64,000 nt of DNA from Clostridia bacterium (GTDB lineage: Bacteria > Bacillota > Clostridia > Oscillospirales > Acutalibacteraceae): assembly GCA_017513525.1 (NCBI GenBank), contig JAFXFC010000012.1:30966-94965 (forward strand). The letters run 5' to 3'. Positions 61,137 to 64,000 of this stretch are shown here, piece by piece. How positions within the stretch are numbered: position 1 is the stretch's first letter; each line of letters opens with the position of its first letter. The notes beneath the pieces were generated by a model. That model was given only the letters and a program-made list of their open reading frames with translations, searched no databases and was not told the origin of the DNA. A program made the translations under genes and the position numbers.

Positions 61137-63113
61137 TTAAATCAGATTACCCACCGTATATCCGTCATAAACTGCATTGGGGATAATGCCGCCGCCGTTG
61201 GAATCACCTATGTTGTAGATTTCTTTTACTTCATCCTTCAAAGAATCATAAAGGGCGGTGTTCGGTTTATTACCTATAGCGAGGACTACTGTATCAGCCT
61301 TAAGTGCTGTGACATTACCGTTTTTATCCTTGTAGAATACTTCTTTTTCGGTAATCTTTTCTACTTTACATTCGGTAAGAAGCTTTACGCCGTGGCCCTT
61401 GAGATGTCCGAGCAGAATAGTCTGTGCAGTTTTACCTGTGTTACCTGCCATTTTATCCTGCATTTCAATAACAGACACTTTTTTACCTTGCTTTGCGAGA
61501 TACTCTGCGGTTTCACAGCCTATTGAACCGCCGCCGATGACTACAACATTTTTACCTGTAGCTTTGCCTTCCAGAACTTCAGCTGCATTAACCGCTCTTT
61601 GTGCTCCTTCAATGTTCAATGCGATCGGATTTACACCAGTAGCGCAAACCACAGCGTCGGCATTCATATCAAGAATATCTTGTTTTGTCAGTTCTTTACC
61701 GAGATGCACCTTAACGCCCGTGAGCTCAAGCTGTCTTTCAAGGTAGGGCTTCATTAAGCCGAGATGCTGTTTGAAGGGAGGAATACAGGCAAGATTCATC
61801 TGACCGCCTATTTCATTTGATTTATCATAAATATCAACATCATGACCTCTTATTGCTGCAATTCTTGCAGCTTCAACGCCTGCGACCCCCGCACCGATAA
61901 CAACAACATGCTTCTTGATTTTTGCGGGAGTGATGCTGTAGTCATTATCACCCCTTGCAAGCACTGCATTGCCGGAGCAAACAGCACGGTGTCCGTGCTG
62001 AAGCTGATGGTCAATGCAATGACCGCAACCGATACAGGGTCTTATTTCATCTTCTCTGCCTTCAGCTATAAGATTAACGAGATCAGGCTGAGCGAGCAGT
62101 CCGTGACCGATGAAAATCAGATCGCATTTTCCTGATGCCAGAGCTTTTTCGGCAACTTCGGGATTCTGAGCACGGCCGCCGCCGATATAAGGAATGGTTT
62201 TCTTCTTTCCCGTAGTGAGAAGAACCCCCATCTTCATGACCTGACAAAGTGCCACAGCCATGCAGTCGGGATAAGCTGATTCGGGCTTTTCTCTTTTGCC
62301 TGCTTCGCTTGACCATTTACCTGCAAGAACCTCAATGGCATCAACGCCTTCCTCCTGAAATTTCTTGCAGTAATATATGCCGTCGGGGATAGAAATACCG
62401 CCGTCGGTGCCCTGTTCAACAACTGACAGTTTTACAATAATTGCAAAATCGGGACCGCAAAGCTCTCTTATTCTTCTTACGATGTTAATGTGAAAACGGA
62501 TACGGTTTTCACGGCTTCCTCCGTATTCATCTGTACGGATATTTGCAGTTGAGGATAAGAACTGCTGACCGAGATAATAGCCGACACTATGAAGCTGTAT
62601 GCCGTCAAAGCCTGCTTTTTTTGCACGAAGAGCCGCCTGTGCATACTTTTCTTCAATAGCCTTGATTTCATTAATTGTCAGTTCTCTTGGTGTTTCATTT
62701 GCAAGTCCCATCATAAAAGAATATGGCATTGCAACGGCACTGGGACCTACGGGCTGATCGCCGATAATAGCCCTTCTGGCTCCTCTTCCCGTATGGGAAA
62801 TCTGAAGGAATGCCTTAGCTCCGCCTTCGTGAATTACAGAAGCGAGCTCAGTCATACCGGGAATATATTTGTCATCGTCAATAACAAGCATGCCTTTTGT
62901 GTTGAGTCCCAAAGGTGCATCAACACATGTAACTTCAACTATGATAGCACCTACTCCGCCTTTTGCTCTTTCTGAATAGTGGTTCAATACAGCCTTATTG
63001 ACAAAACCGTTATCAGCCTGACTCATACCCATGGCAGCCATAACTGTCTTATTGCGCAGTTCGACACTGCCGATTTTAACAGGTGATAAAAGATTGGGAT
63101 ATTTTGTATTCAT
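61137..63113 (-). CDS. Old-yellow-enzyme / 2,4-dienoyl-CoA-reductase-type flavin oxidoreductase
   Basis: 658-aa multidomain enzyme. N-terminal OYE-like FMN barrel (about 1-345: LLSPVKIGSVELRNK, FLQISHTGRGA, GFDGIQLHSVGYYLGQQFLS), a 4Fe-4S Cys cluster CIGCGHCIDHQLQHGHRAVC (about 348-367), and a C-terminal two-dinucleotide-binding part with GAGVAGVEAARIAA (FAD) and IGGGSIGCETAEYLA (NAD). This build is shared by 2,4-dienoyl-CoA reductase, NADH oxidases and bile-acid BaiCD/BaiH-type enzymes; the substrate is unknown. Start ATG 63113 follows GAGGAGG. Confidence 0.92.
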   Translation of the reverse strand: MNTKYPNLLSPVKIGSVELRNKTVMAAMGMSQADNGFVNKAVLNHYSERAKGGVGAIIVEVTCVDAPLGLNTKGMLVIDDDKYIPGMTELASVIHEGGAKAFLQISHTGRGARRAIIGDQPVGPSAVAMPYSFMMGLANETPRELTINEIKAIEEKYAQAALRAKKAGFDGIQLHSVGYYLGQQFLSSTANIRTDEYGGSRENRIRFHINIVRRIRELCGPDFAIIVKLSVVEQGTDGGISIPDGIYYCKKFQEEGVDAIEVLAGKWSSEAGKREKPESAYPDCMAVALCQVMKMGVLLTTGKKKTIPYIGGGRAQNPEVAEKALASGKCDLIFIGHGLLAQPDLVNLIAEGREDEIRPCIGCGHCIDHQLQHGHRAVCSGNAVLARGDNDYSITPAKIKKHVVVIGAGVAGVEAARIAAIRGHDVDIYDKSNEIGGQMNLACIPPFKQHLGLMKPYLERQLELTGVKVHLGKELTKQDILDMNADAVVCATGVNPIALNIEGAQRAVNAAEVLEGKATGKNVVVIGGGSIGCETAEYLAKQGKKVSVIEMQDKMAGNTGKTAQTILLGHLKGHGVKLLTECKVEKITEKEVFYKDKNGNVTALKADTVVLAIGNKPNTALYDSLKDEVKEIYNIGDSNGGGIIPNAVYDGYTVGNLI

Positions 63114-63190
63114 ACAGAACCTCCTCAAATACTAAAAAAAGTTATGATTATTAAATTCATTTTAACACGAAACATCCATATTTTCAATGA

Positions 63191-63226
63191 AAAAACGGCA
63201 AGTTCTTGTTGTAACTTGTCGTTTTT
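63191..63226. terminator. Terminator-like hairpin
   Basis: Arms AAAAACGGCAAGTT and AACTTGTCGTTTTT with one mismatch, flanked by A and T runs. No gene ends directly before it on either strand. Confidence 0.6.
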
Positions 63227-63281
63227 TATGTAAGTGTTTATATGGATTTATATTCAGTGAAGAGTGAAGAAGTAATAGTGG

Positions 63282-63313
63282 AAAAGCTCAAGTCCCGTAA
63301 GAGTTGAGCTTTT
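63282..63313. terminator. Second terminator-like hairpin
   Basis: Arms AAAAGCTCAA and TTGAGCTTTT with a 12-nt loop, directly before palindrome array 3. Confidence 0.55.
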
Positions 63314-63350
63314 GTATGAAAGCTAACAACGGATTTGTTGAATCTGCTTG

Positions 63351-63524
63351 ATGAAATATTTTTCTGACGAAAAATATGAAATAATCCTTTTGATTATGAA
63401 ATTTTCTGCTGACGCAGAAACTGAAATAAAATTTGCCTATATTCGCATCAGCGAATATTTCACATTTGCGAAGCAAATATTTCATAGCGAAGCTATTTCA
63501 CTTGCCCGTCAGGGAAAATTTCAT
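63351..63524. repeat. Palindrome array 3 (four left / four right linkers)
   Basis: Left linkers ATGAAAT (63351, 63376, 63396) and CTGAAAT (63421); right linkers ATTTCAC (63457), ATTTCAT (63479), ATTTCAC (63495), ATTTCAT (63518). Hairpins: ATTTTTC-TGAC-GAAAAAT (63358-63375), AATC-5 nt-GATT (63383-63395), TTTCTGC-TGAC-GCAGAAA (63403-63420), ATTCGC-ATCA-GCGAAT (63441-63456), ATTTGC-GAA-GCAAAT (63464-63478), AGC-GAA-GCT (63486-63494), CCC-GTCA-GGG (63505-63514). Confidence 0.88.
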
Positions 63525-63526
63525 TG

Positions 63527-63557
63527 AAAAAAGCATCGACAAAGTCGATGCTTTTTT
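63527..63557. terminator. Strong bidirectional terminator after array 3
   Basis: Perfect 14-bp arms (AAAAAAGCATCGAC and complement) with AAA loop, ending in T6 on either strand. It abuts the last linker of array 3, as if the array were a transcript's end. Confidence 0.85.
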
Positions 63558-63694
63558 CTGGTGCGGGTGTTCATAACGGACTTGATTAAAAAGTATTGAA
63601 TAACCGGCAGAAACACACATATTTTTCATCCACACATTTGTGTATTTCAAGGTTTCTTCGTAAAATAAAAATACAGAAACGAGGAAACAAGATC

Positions 63695-63994
63695 ATGTCA
63701 AAATTTATTGAAGAATTCTATTACGGTAACATTGATCCCCAAGCACGAAGCACTAAGCAGAACAAAACAGTTCAAAAGCAGATGGAAGTCCTAATGCTCA
63801 ACGAGGAATTTCTAACTGAAGCACTCACGGGTGAAAACAAAAAGAAATTTCTTGATTTTGTCAATGCTTGGAGTATCGTCAACGGAGAATCGAATCTCGA
63901 CAGTTTTATTATGGGATTTCGATTGGGAGCTAACTTTGCATACGATACTTTTGTATCAACCGAAGCGCCGTTTAAGGATTTACTGAAGGAGTGA
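63695..63994 (+). CDS. DUF6809-type small protein
   Basis: 99-aa soluble helical protein starting SKFIEEFYYGNIDPQARS and ending with the DSFIMGFRLGANFAYDTF segment. This pattern (ELYYGNI...P..R and FIxGFRLGA) fits a small conserved Firmicute family, DUF6809, often seen in accessory regions. Start ATG 63695 follows GAGGAAA; the frame is open to 63596 with no ribosome site. Function unknown. Confidence 0.78.
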   Translation: MSKFIEEFYYGNIDPQARSTKQNKTVQKQMEVLMLNEEFLTEALTGENKKKFLDFVNAWSIVNGESNLDSFIMGFRLGANFAYDTFVSTEAPFKDLLKE

Positions 63995-64000
63995 AAGATA

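Larger units (their letters stand above)
63114..63694. other. 581-bp gene-free region with hairpins and palindrome array 3
   Basis: No convincing gene. Contains two terminator-like hairpins (63191-63226, 63282-63313), palindrome array 3 (63351-63524), a strong terminator (63527-63557) and the leader of the DUF6809-type gene. Confidence 0.7.

Overview
The window reads as a chromosomal segment from a low-GC, spore-forming Clostridia-type Firmicute, most likely an uncultured gut Oscillospiraceae/Ruminococcaceae-like organism. The grounds are spoIIP and gpr beside rpsT (the Bacillus/Clostridium sporulation neighbourhood), AGGAGG-type ribosome binding sites, dense glycan-degradation genes, a dockerin-like domain, a GlgC/GlgD pair, and Glu/Thr-rich linkers in secreted proteins. 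This is inference from gene content; no rRNA is present.

Layout. 1-4885 (+): glycan-use cluster (GH35 truncated by the window edge, YfcC-type carrier, ChbG-like deacetylase, GH16). 4937-9482: TAXI-TRAP transporter (-) with a divergent LysR regulator. 9491-12231: PHP phosphoesterase, small membrane protein, secreted metallophosphoesterase. 12444-20481 (+): glycogen operon glgB-glgC-glgD-glgA followed by a TIM-barrel isomerase and a dockerin-like secreted protein. 20632-29306: LTA-synthase-like enzyme with a stand-alone TrpB, a catalytically degenerate GDPD-like protein with a YhhN protein, a radical SAM enzyme, a lipoprotein, a second isomerase. 29338-32320: spoIIP, gpr, rpsT and a 56-residue membrane microprotein. 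32424-35423: MNT/HEPN pair, TcdA, XRE membrane regulator, hemolysin III. 35706-39985: uncharacterised 598-residue protein with a GH38 mannosidase. 40179-51469: HTH-ATPase-DUF4325 protein inside direct repeats, AroG-type DAHP synthase, M29 aminopeptidase, lipid kinase, DUF4838 protein, PfkB kinase / DHS-like / YhhN operon, EEP hydrolase. 51517-60476 (-): SGNH esterase, then the complete aromatic operon. 60594-63994: Phe/Tyr leader peptide, tRNA-Leu(CAA), flavin oxidoreductase, DUF6809-type protein.

How the genes work together. The minus-strand operon aroF-tyrA-aroB-aroA-aroC-pheA-aroE/aroK-aroQ carries all seven shikimate steps plus the branch enzymes to phenylalanine and tyrosine. Its roughly 205-nt leader encodes a 20-residue peptide with 9 Phe/Tyr residues, followed by a terminator-like hairpin and a competing pairing: a classical ribosome-mediated attenuator that is not in any obvious T-box form. 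The glg genes make a full ADP-glucose glycogen pathway next to several glycan-degrading enzymes.

The least explained signal is three arrays of short palindromes (42378-42519, 60963-61117, 63351-63524). Each has different stems, but loops come from a small set (GAA, GTAA, GCA, TGAC) and the hairpins are joined by fixed 7-8 nt linkers (ATATCACT, or ATGAAAT on the left and ATTTCAT on the right). In the third array four left linkers face four complementary right linkers, so the whole element could fold as one nested, branched structure.
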